From contig DHWS01000142.1 of assembly GCA_002413305.1 (NCBI GenBank), forward strand, positions 1 through 55,394: a stretch of DNA of 55,394 nucleotides, read 5' to 3'. The stretch comes from Actinobacteria bacterium UBA5176 (GTDB taxonomy: Bacteria > Actinomycetota > UBA4738). The translations under genes were made by a program, and so were the position numbers. The notes under the pieces were generated by a model, which worked only from the letters and a program-made list of their open reading frames with translations, was not told the DNA's origin and did no database searches. Shown piece after piece: positions 8,872-17,078 of the stretch. Positions within the stretch are counted from its first letter, which is position 1. The number at the start of each line of letters is the position of its first letter.

Positions 8872-9414
8872 ATGACCGAAGAATGGGAAGCGCCGCATCC
8901 CGCACCGACCGTGCACGAGGACGCGCCGAGGAAACTGGTGATCTTCGCCTGGAGCGGCGACTTGGACAAGGTCTGGCCGCAGTTGATCCTGGCCACCACC
9001 GGCGCGGCGATGGGCATGGAGACCACCGTGTTCTTCACGTTCTGGGGCTTGTTCCCGCTGCTCAAGAACGACAAGAAGCACGGCCGGAACCGCCGGCTGA
9101 CCGGTGAGAACTGGATGCAGAAGATGCTCTCCTCCATGAACCACGGGGGCACCGAGCACCTGAAGCTCAGCAAGATGAACTTCGCCGGGATGGGGCCGTG
9201 GATGATGGGCAAGCTGGCCGACGAGCACAAGGTGGCCAGCCCGACCCAGCTCATGGAGTTGGCCCGGGACATGGGTGTTCACATGGTCCCCTGCCAGATG
9301 ACCATGGACCTGATGGGCCTGGCCCGCGAGGACCTCATCGACGGGCTCGAGGAGCCCGCCGGAGCGACCAGCGCGCTGCTCGAGGCGCAGGGCGCGATCA
9401 CGCTGTTCATCTGA
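8872..9414 (+). CDS. DsrE/DsrF/DrsH-like protein (DsrE2 type)
   Basis: 180 residues, longer than the first DsrE protein. The N-terminal strand KLVIFAWSGDLDK and the helix TTGAAMGMETTVFFTFWGL are typical of the DsrE2/'peroxiredoxin family' group (COG2210). The single Cys141 sits in MVPCQMTMDLMGL at the expected sulfur position. A Met/His-rich middle (residues 85-120) may contact the membrane. It starts six bases after tusA2 and is the last clearly sulfur-related gene of the operon. Confidence 0.85.
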   Translation: MTEEWEAPHPAPTVHEDAPRKLVIFAWSGDLDKVWPQLILATTGAAMGMETTVFFTFWGLFPLLKNDKKHGRNRRLTGENWMQKMLSSMNHGGTEHLKLSKMNFAGMGPWMMGKLADEHKVASPTQLMELARDMGVHMVPCQMTMDLMGLAREDLIDGLEEPAGATSALLEAQGAITLFI

Positions 9415-9492
9415 CGCCGCCAGGGCGACCTCGCGACGCAGGTCATGGAACGGCCGCGCCCGATGCGGCGCGGCCCGGAAGGGGGGTTCGTG

Positions 9493-10503
9493 ATGCACAC
9501 ATGGCAGCGAAGGACGGCCGGCGCGATCGTGGCGGCGGTCGGAGTCTCCTTCATCGTGACGGTGATCGTGAACAGCCTGTTCTCGGTCGGGCCGGCCTTC
9601 GAGCGGATGAGTGGCGGGTTCCGACCCGTCATGAAGCCGGTCCCGATCGCCCAGCTCCAGACCGACCTGAAGGGTCTGTCGGCGGTCAGCACCGAGTTCG
9701 GCACGAAGGCCGTCCCGATGCTCTCCCAGGCCCTGAAGATGGACCCTGCGCAGTTCCAGGCGTTCATGGGCCAGCAGTACCCGGCGGTGGCCAAGGGGAT
9801 CCAGCAGCTCCCCGCGATCACCCAGCAGTTCACCGGCGTGGTCGGGACGCTCCAGGCGGAACAGGCCCGGTTCGCCAAGGCCGATGCCATCCCGACGTCC
9901 AACCTGCCCGCGACCACCGTGCCGTGGGGGCTGTTTGCCGCGGGGGTCGTCCTGCTGGCGCTCGGCTTGTTGGTAGCGTTCCGCCCGGTGCGGCTATGGT
10001 CCTGGCTGGCGGCGGCCTTCGGTGCGCTGCTCATCATCGCCTCGTTGGCGATCTCCCTTCCGGGGAAGGCCTCGGCGGCCGACACGATGAACAGCCACCT
10101 GAAGCCCGTATACACGGCGCAGATGCTGACGGGGGCCAAGGGCGCCCTGACGGTGGTCGGCGCCATGGGCACCGAGATGCAGACGAAGATGCTCCCCGCC
10201 CTCGGCCAGCAGCTGGGGATGGACCAGGCGCAGCTCCAGGGCTTCTTCCAGCAGAACCTGCCGGCGATGGCCGCAGGGATGCAGACGATGCCCCAGGCGC
10301 TGGGCCGCTTCCAGAACCTGCTGAGGACCTTCGACGGGCATCTCGCGGACTACAACACGCTGCAGCCGGTGTCCTTCGTCCCGATCGTGTGGACGATGAT
10401 CATCGGTGGGGTCGTGGCGCTGTTCGCGGGGGCATTCGGGCTGGTCGCCCGCCGCAAGCCTGAGATCCAGGAGGTTCCGGTCGCGACGCTCAGGGCCGCA
10501 TAA
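9493..10503 (+). CDS. Membrane protein with an internal tandem duplication, unknown function
   Basis: 336 residues. The order is helix (8-30), soluble segment, helices (143-163 and 170-190), soluble segment, helix (295-318). The two soluble-plus-helix units are similar: FRPVMKPV...QQYPAVAKGIQQLP (44-165) matches LKPVYTAQ...QQNLPAMAAGMQTMP (203-320), each ending in a membrane helix and Arg. The start at 9493 follows a G-rich stretch. It lies 78 bases after the DsrE2-type gene, so it may be the end of the sulfur operon. I do not recognise the family. Confidence 0.7.
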   Translation: MHTWQRRTAGAIVAAVGVSFIVTVIVNSLFSVGPAFERMSGGFRPVMKPVPIAQLQTDLKGLSAVSTEFGTKAVPMLSQALKMDPAQFQAFMGQQYPAVAKGIQQLPAITQQFTGVVGTLQAEQARFAKADAIPTSNLPATTVPWGLFAAGVVLLALGLLVAFRPVRLWSWLAAAFGALLIIASLAISLPGKASAADTMNSHLKPVYTAQMLTGAKGALTVVGAMGTEMQTKMLPALGQQLGMDQAQLQGFFQQNLPAMAAGMQTMPQALGRFQNLLRTFDGHLADYNTLQPVSFVPIVWTMIIGGVVALFAGAFGLVARRKPEIQEVPVATLRAA

Positions 10504-10544
10504 AGGCTGCCCTGCTGCGCGGTTCTTCCCGGGAACGGGACGGG

Positions 10545-10587
10545 GCCGCCGGAAGGCGATGGACTCACCCTCCTTCCTCCCGGCGGC
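10545..10587. terminator. Possible bidirectional terminator between convergent genes
   Basis: Arms GCCGCCGG (10545-10552) and CCGGCGGC (10580-10587) flank a loop of 27 bases. It lies between two convergent genes. There is no T-tract, so the call is weak. Confidence 0.3.
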
Positions 10588-10629
10588 TCCGTTTCCGTGC
10601 GGGTCGATCGGCCGGGTGACCGACGCCGA

Positions 10630-12072
10630 TCAGCGCGACCGGCCCGAAGCGCCTCCCAGTCCCTCGTACCGGTACGCACCAACGCGGCCGGCGGCTTCGC
10701 GGTTCAACCTGCGGGACAGATGGAGGCCCTCCAGTGCCAGCTCCAGCGCGCTTGCCGCCACCCCCGGCGACTCCTCTTCGACGCCCAGCCGGCCGAGCAA
10801 CTTGCCGAGACCGGGCAGGTCCCCGAATTGCGAGAGGAACTCGGTCGCCGGCTGGAGGTCGGAGGTCTCGGCACCGAACGCGGGGTCGTCGAACCGGGTC
10901 AGGAACGGCGCGAAGTCGAACCCGGACAGCCGGCGCCGGAAGACCTCGAGGATCGCGTTGCGCAGGGCCCGGAGCAGGATCTCCTCCTCCCGTCCCTCTT
11001 CGATCGCGTCGAACTCCACCCGCCCGAGCGAACCGGACATCGCGGCCGGGAGGTCGACCAGCCGGGGGACGGCCTCTGGCTCGCCGGTCCGGGCCGCGCG
11101 CCGGAGCGCAGCGGCCACCAGCGTCTCAAGGTTCCCGATCGAATAGCGCACGCTGACCCCGCTCCGCTGGTTGATCTGGGGCGAACGCCGGAGCTCCGAG
11201 GTGAGCGCGGCGAGCACCTCCTTCATGAATGCAGGAACCCGGACCGGGATCGTGCCGGCCGGCCTTCGCACCTCCTGGTCCATGATGGCGATCTCGTCGC
11301 CCAGGGTCTCCGGGTAGTGAGTTCGAACCTGCGTGCCGAACCGGTCCTTCAACGGCGACACGATCCGGCCGCGGTGTGTGTAGTCCTCCGGGTTCGCCGT
11401 GGCGACCAACAGCAGGTCGAGCGGCAGACGGATCTGATACCCGCGGATCTGCACGTCGCGCTCCTCCAGGATGTTGAACAGGGCCACCTGGATGCGTTCG
11501 GGCAGGTCGGGAAGCTCGTTGATGGCCACGATGCCCCGATGGGTGCGTGGGATCAGGCCGTAGTGGATGGTCAGCTCGTCGGAGAGGTACCGGCCCTCTG
11601 CCACCCGGATCGGGTCGACGTCGCCGATCAGGTCGGCCACGCTCGTATCGGGGGTGGCCAGCTTCTCCGCGTACCGGCGATCCCGCGGCAACCAGTCGAT
11701 CGGCACGGCGTCGCCTTCGACGTCCACCAGCGCCCGGCACCGCGCGCAGATCGGGCGGAAGGGATGGTCGTTGACCTCGCACCCGGCGACCACGGGGGTG
11801 AACGGGTCCAGGAGGTCGACCAGGTGGCGGATCAGGCGGGTCTTCGCCTGGCCGCGCTCCCCGAGCATCACGATGTCGTGGCCGGCCAGGATGCCCCGCT
11901 CCAAGGCCGGCAGGACGCTGTCCTCGTAGCCGAAGATCGACGGGAACAGCGGCTGGCCGGCCTCCATCCGCATCAGCAGGTTGCCGCGTAGCTCATCCTT
12001 CACGCTGCGGTCGGCGAAGCCCGAGGCGCGCAGCTCCCCGATGGTGGTTGCGTACGGAGCCGGATCGGACAT
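10630..12072 (-). CDS. MoxR/magnesium-chelatase ChlI-like AAA ATPase
   Basis: 480 residues. Walker A is a variant (MLGERGQAKTRL, about 70-80) and Walker B reads GIVAINELPDL, followed by the family sequence LFNILEERDVQIRGYQ and sensor LLLVATANPEDY. An insertion after the Walker A helix carries Cys98, His103, Cys109 and Cys112 (PICARCRAL), a possible zinc knuckle. Such ATPases normally work with a von Willebrand A protein, but none is adjacent here. A TACCCT box lies nine bases before the ATG with no ribosome site, fitting a leaderless transcript. Confidence 0.85.
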   Translation of the reverse strand: MSDPAPYATTIGELRASGFADRSVKDELRGNLLMRMEAGQPLFPSIFGYEDSVLPALERGILAGHDIVMLGERGQAKTRLIRHLVDLLDPFTPVVAGCEVNDHPFRPICARCRALVDVEGDAVPIDWLPRDRRYAEKLATPDTSVADLIGDVDPIRVAEGRYLSDELTIHYGLIPRTHRGIVAINELPDLPERIQVALFNILEERDVQIRGYQIRLPLDLLLVATANPEDYTHRGRIVSPLKDRFGTQVRTHYPETLGDEIAIMDQEVRRPAGTIPVRVPAFMKEVLAALTSELRRSPQINQRSGVSVRYSIGNLETLVAAALRRAARTGEPEAVPRLVDLPAAMSGSLGRVEFDAIEEGREEEILLRALRNAILEVFRRRLSGFDFAPFLTRFDDPAFGAETSDLQPATEFLSQFGDLPGLGKLLGRLGVEEESPGVAASALELALEGLHLSRRLNREAAGRVGAYRYEGLGGASGRSR

Positions 12073-12081
12073 CGCCAGACC

Positions 12082-12087
12082 AGGGTA
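12082..12087 (-). promoter_or_regulatory. -10 box of the ChlI-like ATPase gene
   Basis: TACCCT on the minus strand lies nine bases before the ATG at 12072. The distance implies a transcript that starts at or next to the start codon. No convincing -35 is seen. Confidence 0.45.
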
Positions 12088-12121
12088 CCCCGGCCGGCTC
12101 GAAACGGGTCCCCGCCCTCGG

Positions 12122-13021
12122 TCAGCCGGTCAGGTACCGGACGTCGTTGGCGATCTCCAGAAGGAGCGGCTGGTACAGCGGCGAGTCCGAGTGGATGGCG
12201 ACCTCGAACGTGAACGCCCCCTGCGTCCACGCCAGGACGGTGTCGCCGTCGAGGTAGAAGGCGCCCCTGCCTCGGCAGATGAAGAAAAGGGCGGGACTGG
12301 ACCCGACGCTGTCGGGGACGATCGTCTCGCGCGCGGGGCACCCCAGGCCCGCTTCGAGCGGAGGTGGCCTGGACGTTCTGAACGCGATCACGAACAGCGG
12401 GTCCGAGCTGATGCTCGAGCCCGCCGGCGCCTTGAAGTTCGCCTCCCCGAAGACGAAGGCGTGGTCCGCGAGACAACCCAGAGCGATGGTGTTGATGCCG
12501 TTCCCGCAGCTCGGGAGTGGGTCGCCCGAGAACGGCTCGGGAAGGACCGTCGGACACGGGACGGTCAGCCGGAGGTCGTGGGCCGCCGCGTCGCACGAAC
12601 CGGCTAACGCCGGCGGGGCGGGGACGAGGTAGATCCCTCCGACGTACAGGTCGCCGGCGGGCGGCGGGACCTGGGCGTATCCCTGCACGTCCGCTTCGAC
12701 GTTCGTGGCGAAGCACCGGGCCGGGCGGATGGTGTCCGGCGGCGGCGCGGGATGGTTGGGCGGGTAGTACCGGCGTGGGGTCACGTACGCCGCTAAGGGA
12801 GCGACCGGCGGGCAGAGGTAGTGGCCGCCGTTGTCGATCGGCGTCTGGCCCGGTCGGGTCGGCACCGCCTGTGGCGAACTCGTGGCCGACAGGTTCGGTT
12901 CTGGGGGCAGCGCGCCGCGGGGCGAGGCCAGCCGAAGGGCGCCCCATCCGGCCGCCACGGCCAGCGCCGTGGCTCCGGCCCGACCGGCCCTCGTGTTGAT
13001 CAGCTCGCCGAATCCCCGCAC
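12122..13021 (-). CDS. Membrane-anchored extracytoplasmic protein, unknown function
   Basis: 299 residues from the GTG at 13021, which has GGGAGG nine bases upstream. The N-terminus has one membrane anchor ([18 protein letters not shown]), then a Pro-rich linker and a globular region with about eight cysteines (for example GGHYLCPP, SCGNGINTIALGCLADH, CPARETIVPD). These could form disulfides outside the cell. No family is recognised. It is divergent from a sigma factor gene and may be cell-envelope related. Confidence 0.65.
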   Translation of the reverse strand: MRGFGELINTRAGRAGATALAVAAGWGALRLASPRGALPPEPNLSATSSPQAVPTRPGQTPIDNGGHYLCPPVAPLAAYVTPRRYYPPNHPAPPPDTIRPARCFATNVEADVQGYAQVPPPAGDLYVGGIYLVPAPPALAGSCDAAAHDLRLTVPCPTVLPEPFSGDPLPSCGNGINTIALGCLADHAFVFGEANFKAPAGSSISSDPLFVIAFRTSRPPPLEAGLGCPARETIVPDSVGSSPALFFICRGRGAFYLDGDTVLAWTQGAFTFEVAIHSDSPLYQPLLLEIANDVRYLTG

Positions 13022-13113
13022 CGACCGCCGCCTCCCGCCGGGTGGAACCCCGCCCGGATTGTGACGCACCGGGTGGCAAAGGGAATGCTGTCCCGGGGAG
13101 AACCGGCGCGGTC

Positions 13114-13142
13114 GCAACCATTTCGACCCGGATATGCGTCCT
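13114..13142 (+). promoter_or_regulatory. Possible ECF-type promoter of the sigma gene
   Basis: GCAACC (13114-13119) and CGTCCT (13137-13142) are separated by 17 bases. The AAC core in the -35 and CGTC in the -10 are typical of ECF promoters, so autoregulation is possible. The distance to the ATG at 13149 would make the message leaderless. Confidence 0.4.
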
Positions 13143-13148
13143 GGTTGC

Positions 13149-13676
13149 ATGCGTTCGTCCATGCTGAGCACCACGGTGGAGGTTCGGGAGGAAGAAGAGG
13201 GCGGGCGGCTGGGCACGCTGTACCGCCGCCACGCCGATCGGGCGATCCGGCTCGCGTACCTGCTGACCGGCGACCGCGGCCTGGCCGAGGACCTCGTGCA
13301 GGACGCCTTCGTGAAGCTCGCCAGGCGGCTGGCCCACCTGCGGGACCCGGATGCGTTCGACGCCTATCTGCGTCGAACCGTGGTGAACCTGGCGAACTCG
13401 CACTTCCGGCGCAAGCGGCTCGAGCGCGCGTACGTGGAGCGCTTGAAGCAGGCGCCGTCGCCCGAGGTCGAGGCCGACGACCCGGGCATGCGCGACGACC
13501 TGTGGCGCAGGCTCCAGGCGCTCCCGGAGCGCCAGCGCGCCGCGCTGATCCTGCGATTCTACGAGGACCTGTCCGAGCAGCGCATCGCGGACGTCCTCGG
13601 GTGCCGGCCGGGCACGGTGAAGTCCCTCCTCTCCCGTGGGCTCGAGAGGCTTCGGGGAGGCATGAGAGGTGAGTGA
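13149..13676 (+). CDS. ECF RNA polymerase sigma factor (SigE-family type)
   Basis: 175 residues from the ATG at 13149; ATGs at 13134 and 13161 are alternatives, none with a ribosome site. Region 2 reads LYRRHADRAIRLAYLLTGD...AEDLVQDAFVKLARR and region 4 reads LPERQRAALILRFYEDLSEQRIADVLGCRPGTVKS. These are the marks of small group 4 sigma factors in the actinobacterial 'SigE family'. The downstream gene starts two bases after the stop and encodes a single-pass membrane protein that is probably its anti-sigma partner. Confidence 0.9.
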   Translation: MRSSMLSTTVEVREEEEGGRLGTLYRRHADRAIRLAYLLTGDRGLAEDLVQDAFVKLARRLAHLRDPDAFDAYLRRTVVNLANSHFRRKRLERAYVERLKQAPSPEVEADDPGMRDDLWRRLQALPERQRAALILRFYEDLSEQRIADVLGCRPGTVKSLLSRGLERLRGGMRGE

Positions 13677-13677
13677 G

Positions 13678-14406
13678 ATGCAGGACTTGGACGAACTTCG
13701 CGAGCTGTTGCAGGGCAAGGCCGAATCGCTCCCGCCCGCCGGTCCGGCGCCCAGGCCGATGCTCCGGCGGGCCCGGCGCCGGGTCGCCGCGACGGTCACG
13801 ACCGGACTGCTGGTCCTGGCCGCGGCGGCGTTCGGCTCCTACGCGGGGATCACCGCGCTGGCTGATCGTCCTCTGCGGCAGGGTCCCGCGGGCCGCAGCC
13901 CGACGCCGTCGGTCGGTGTGTCCGCTCCGTCGCCGAGCGGCTCGCCGGTCCCGCCGCTGCTTCGCGTGTGCGCCGCCGACGATCTCACCGGGCAGGCGGA
14001 GCTGAACGGCGCCGCCGGCTCCCAGGTCGGATCCCTGAGGTTCCTCGTGTCGTGGGACACGCAGTGCTCACTGACCGGGCGGCCGACGGTCTCCCTGGTC
14101 GCCCCGGATGGCAGCACGATCTCGATCCAGACCACGGACGCCGATCCCTGGTGGAAGATGAACGCGCAGCCCGAACCGGCCGGATGGCCGACGACCGTGG
14201 TGTCGAAGAGCGCCTCCTCGGTGATCCGCTTCCGCTGGTCGAATGGGTGCGGGGTCCCGCAGGGTTCGCATTGGTCGGTGCAGCTGCGGATCAGCGGGAG
14301 CAGCGTCGCGATTCCCGTTGGGGACATCCCCGGCTGCAACGGCCCCGGGAGCCCCATCACAATCGAGGTCGGGCCCTTCGAACCGGGGTCGGACGCGACC
14401 CCGTAA
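13678..14406 (+). CDS. Single-pass membrane protein, probable anti-sigma partner
   Basis: 242 residues from the ATG at 13678 (a GTG at 13669 overlapping the sigma stop is also possible). A short cytoplasmic part (about 1-40) is followed by one membrane helix (VTTGLLVLAAAAFGSYAGITALA), a Ser/Pro-rich linker and an extracytoplasmic beta-rich domain with four cysteines (VCAADD, TQCSLTG, NGCGVPQG, IPGCNGP). There is no zinc HxxxCxxC motif. The anti-sigma role rests on position and topology only. Confidence 0.7.
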   Translation: MQDLDELRELLQGKAESLPPAGPAPRPMLRRARRRVAATVTTGLLVLAAAAFGSYAGITALADRPLRQGPAGRSPTPSVGVSAPSPSGSPVPPLLRVCAADDLTGQAELNGAAGSQVGSLRFLVSWDTQCSLTGRPTVSLVAPDGSTISIQTTDADPWWKMNAQPEPAGWPTTVVSKSASSVIRFRWSNGCGVPQGSHWSVQLRISGSSVAIPVGDIPGCNGPGSPITIEVGPFEPGSDATP

Positions 14407-14425
14407 GGCCTTCCGGGCTGGCCCC

Positions 14426-14457
14426 GCCGGGCGCCATCGGCAACAATGGCGCCCGGC
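14426..14457. terminator. Perfect 12-bp hairpin ending at the creatininase-family start codon
   Basis: GCCGGGCGCCAT (14426-14437), an 8-base loop, and ATGGCGCCCGGC (14446-14457) pair perfectly. The next base begins an ATG. It lies 20 bases after the preceding stop, so it may terminate the sigma operon. It could also block or regulate translation of the next gene. No T-tract follows. Confidence 0.6.
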
Positions 14458-15273
14458 ATGTGGTCCGAACCGCTCCTGTACGAACGCCTGAGCTGGCCGG
14501 AGGTTCGGCGCGCGGCGGCCGAGGACCGCGTCGCGCTGATCCCCGTCGCGACGCTCGAGGACCACGGCCCGCACCTCCCCGTCGACTGCGACCTGCGGAT
14601 CGTGTCCGAGATCTGCAGGCGGGCGGCCGGAGCCGCACCCGCCGAAACCGTCCTGCTGCCCCCTATCCCCCATGGCTACGACCCGCACCACATGGACTTC
14701 CCTGGCGCGCTCACGATCGGCTGGGACACGTTCACCCGGTACTGCCGCGATGTCGGTTCGTCGCTGGCCCGCCACGGCTTCACCCGGATGCTGTACCTGA
14801 ACGGGCACGGTTCGAACCAGAACCTCGTGGAGACCGCGGCGCGGCTGGTCAACGTCGAACACCCCGGGGTGCTGGCGGCGGCGGCCTTCTATCTGACCTC
14901 GCCCGAAGGTCTGGCGGAGGTGGAACGGGTCCGGGAGTCGACCCGCGGCGGGATCGGACACGCCTGCGAGCTGGAGACCTCGATCTACCTGGCCATCGAC
15001 CCCGGCGCGGTCGAAATGTCGAAGGCCGTCGACGAACGCAACCCGAACGAGACCGAGCACGCGTGGTTCGACTGGTCGGACGGCTCGCTGAAGGTGATGC
15101 CGTGGTGGTCTTCCTTCAGCGTGACGGGCGTGCACGGGGACGCGACGAAGGCGACTGCCGAGAAGGGCCGCCGGCTCCTGGATGCGGCCGTCGAGGAGTG
15201 CGTGGCCTACGTCCGCGAGCTCAGGTCGATGCGGCTTCCGGAGCGGCGTCAGCCGAAGGAAACGCCCGGTTGA
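14458..15273 (+). CDS. Creatininase-family amidohydrolase
   Basis: 271 residues. The metal motifs of the creatininase/MftE/FAPy-deformylase superfamily are clear: EDHGPHLPVDCD near the N-terminus, GYDPHHMDFPGALTIG, LNGHGSNQN and GHACELETS, supplying His, Asp and Glu ligands. Members hydrolyse creatinine, formamidopyrimidines or the mycofactocin precursor. No mycofactocin genes are visible here, so the substrate is open. I place the start at 14458 because the alternative ATG (14446) lies in the hairpin arm. Confidence 0.85.
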   Translation: MWSEPLLYERLSWPEVRRAAAEDRVALIPVATLEDHGPHLPVDCDLRIVSEICRRAAGAAPAETVLLPPIPHGYDPHHMDFPGALTIGWDTFTRYCRDVGSSLARHGFTRMLYLNGHGSNQNLVETAARLVNVEHPGVLAAAAFYLTSPEGLAEVERVRESTRGGIGHACELETSIYLAIDPGAVEMSKAVDERNPNETEHAWFDWSDGSLKVMPWWSSFSVTGVHGDATKATAEKGRRLLDAAVEECVAYVRELRSMRLPERRQPKETPG

Positions 15274-15276
15274 AGC

Positions 15277-16161
15277 TCAGGCGAGCCGCGCGGCGACCAG
15301 CCCGGCCGCCAGCAGCATCACGCCGAACGACATCGCCCGAAGGGCGGCTTCCGGGGCGATTCGAAGCGCCGACTCGTCGATCGGCAGCTCGGTGCCGTCC
15401 TTCAGCACCATGACCCCGTCGACGTAGGCGACCCGGCGTCGGAGGTACCGGACCGGGGTGGAGAGGCGCCGCTGGGCGGCCGACAGCAGCACACATCCGC
15501 CAGCCACCAGCCCGGCGGGCCACCGCAGCGAGCCACCCATGGCGAAGTACCCGGTCACCGCGGGGAACCCTCCCCAGGCCACCGCGAACCAGAAGTCCGT
15601 GTGGAACCAGCCGCCGAACAGCTCCGCGTTGTAGGCGATCAGCAGGAACATGCCGGTGCCGATGAACACGCCGAACCACGCGGAGACCGCGATCGCGCCG
15701 AGGACCCCGAGGACCATGGCCCCGACCAGACCGCCCAGCGCCAGGCCCTGCAGCACCCGCTCGGGGATCTTCGTGCCCAGCGGGCGCCCGGCGAGTTCGT
15801 CCAGCGCGTGCGCCGAGATCCCCACGCCCAGGAAGAACGCCAGGAGGCTCCAGGCGAGGTGCGCGCTGCTGAACCCCGGTGCGACGGCCGCCCCGATCGC
15901 CACGTAGGCCAGGTGCCAGCCGGTGTACGGAGGGTGCAGGAGCGTCCAATAGTCGCGCCACCCCCCGGGACGCATGGCGTAGAAGGCGGCCTGGCGTTGC
16001 TCGGTGGGGATCGGGGAGGGGGTCCGGTCGATGACGACCGGCTCACGGTCGCCCCGGTCGATGATCAGCGGTCCGGTGTCCGGATGGTCGCGGACCACGG
16101 ACGGCTCCATCTCCCGTTCCTCGGCCGTCAGGCGGCCACGCTCGTCCCCCCGGTCAGCCAC
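15277..16161 (-). CDS. UbiA-like polytopic membrane protein
   Basis: 294 residues from a GTG at 16161; the ATG at 16110 with GAGG upstream is an alternative. After a hydrophilic N-terminus of about 60 residues there are seven or eight helices. The first cytosolic loop, SAHALDELAGRPLGTKIP, sits where UbiA prenyltransferases have NDxxD followed by RPLxxG, but most acidic residues are missing. YNAELFGGWFHTD could stand for the second motif. It is translationally coupled to the UbiE-like methyltransferase, which suggests a lipid or quinone role. Prenyltransferase activity is uncertain. Confidence 0.6.
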   Translation of the reverse strand: MADRGDERGRLTAEEREMEPSVVRDHPDTGPLIIDRGDREPVVIDRTPSPIPTEQRQAAFYAMRPGGWRDYWTLLHPPYTGWHLAYVAIGAAVAPGFSSAHLAWSLLAFFLGVGISAHALDELAGRPLGTKIPERVLQGLALGGLVGAMVLGVLGAIAVSAWFGVFIGTGMFLLIAYNAELFGGWFHTDFWFAVAWGGFPAVTGYFAMGGSLRWPAGLVAGGCVLLSAAQRRLSTPVRYLRRRVAYVDGVMVLKDGTELPIDESALRIAPEAALRAMSFGVMLLAAGLVAARLA

Positions 16162-16891
16162 CTCCCTTGCCCCCCCAGATCACCACACCGCCGCCGAGGC
16201 TCATCGTTCGCGCCCGCACATCCGCGATGCCCGCCTCCCGCCACATCTCCAGCTGCTCGTCGAGCGGGATACGCCCGTAGAAGTCCGAAACGCTCCGCCC
16301 GAGGAACACCCCGACGTCGTACCAGGCCCGCGACACCAGGCGGCCCGCCGCCGGCATCGCGCCACGCGTGTACGCCATCCACATCGCCTTCCAGAATGGT
16401 TGTACGGGCACGTGGAACTCCAGGTTCGCCAGCGTTCCCCCGGGTCGCAGGACGCGGGCCAGCTCGCGGAGCGTGGCCGCCGGGTCGTCGACGTAGCGCA
16501 GGAGGTAGGTGAAGGTGACGGCGTCGAACGCATCGCCGGGGAACGGCAGCGACTCCGCCCGTCCCAGCGCGAAGCGGATCGTGCCGGCCATGCTCGCGCG
16601 CTCGGTCTCCTCCCGTCCCCGGGCGAGCATCGGTTCGCTCTGGTCCACGGCGACCACACAGGCCCCGGTCCGCCGGACGACCTCCCGGGCCACCATGCCG
16701 GTCCCGGTGGCGACGTCCAGGACGCGCCCGCCCGCGGGGACGGCAACGCGCGACACCATGAACCGCCGCCACCGGGGGTCCTGGCCGAACGAGAGCATGG
16801 CACCCATCCGGTCATAGCTCGACGGCAACCCGGCGAACAGGCGTTTCGCGTGTCCCGTTCGCTCCGACAGCCGGGTCGAGGGTGCCCCCAT
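16154..16891 (-). CDS. UbiE/MenG-like class I methyltransferase
   Basis: 245 residues. SAM-binding motif I is LDVATGTGMVAREV, the acidic end of strand 2 is VVAVDQSEPML, and motif III is LRPGGTLANLEFHVP. The segment KRLFAGLPSSYDRMGAMLSFGQDPRWRR resembles the UbiE/MenG N-terminus (FxxIAxxYDxxNxxLS). These enzymes methylate menaquinone or ubiquinone precursors, but the family is broad. The stop overlaps the start of the UbiA-like gene. A TAGGCT box lies six bases before the ATG, with no ribosome site. Confidence 0.8.
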   Translation of the reverse strand: MGAPSTRLSERTGHAKRLFAGLPSSYDRMGAMLSFGQDPRWRRFMVSRVAVPAGGRVLDVATGTGMVAREVVRRTGACVVAVDQSEPMLARGREETERASMAGTIRFALGRAESLPFPGDAFDAVTFTYLLRYVDDPAATLRELARVLRPGGTLANLEFHVPVQPFWKAMWMAYTRGAMPAAGRLVSRAWYDVGVFLGRSVSDFYGRIPLDEQLEMWREAGIADVRARTMSLGGGVVIWGGKGGG

Positions 16892-16897
16892 CAGCGG

Positions 16898-16903
16898 AGC
16901 CTA
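16898..16903 (-). promoter_or_regulatory. -10 box of the UbiE-like gene
   Basis: TAGGCT on the minus strand lies six bases before the ATG at 16891. It suits leaderless transcription. The rest of the 187-base divergent gap to 17079 shows nothing else I can name. Confidence 0.4.
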
Positions 16904-17078
16904 CCCCCACCGCTCGCCATCCGGCCAGCATCCGGTCGACCCGTCCGCATGGGGTCGTTCGGGCAGATGCCACCGACCAGGCTCGCCGATAGGATGGATG
17001 TCGGATCCCTGCCGGCGCGGGTCGAGCCCGCTCCTCGCGTGCGGCGGGAGGTGAAGACGACCGCACGGAGGTGCCACC

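Noticed and set aside
10597..11991. 464-codon plus-strand frame
   Set aside because: It is antisense to the ChlI-like ATPase, whose Walker and sensor motifs are clear on the minus strand.
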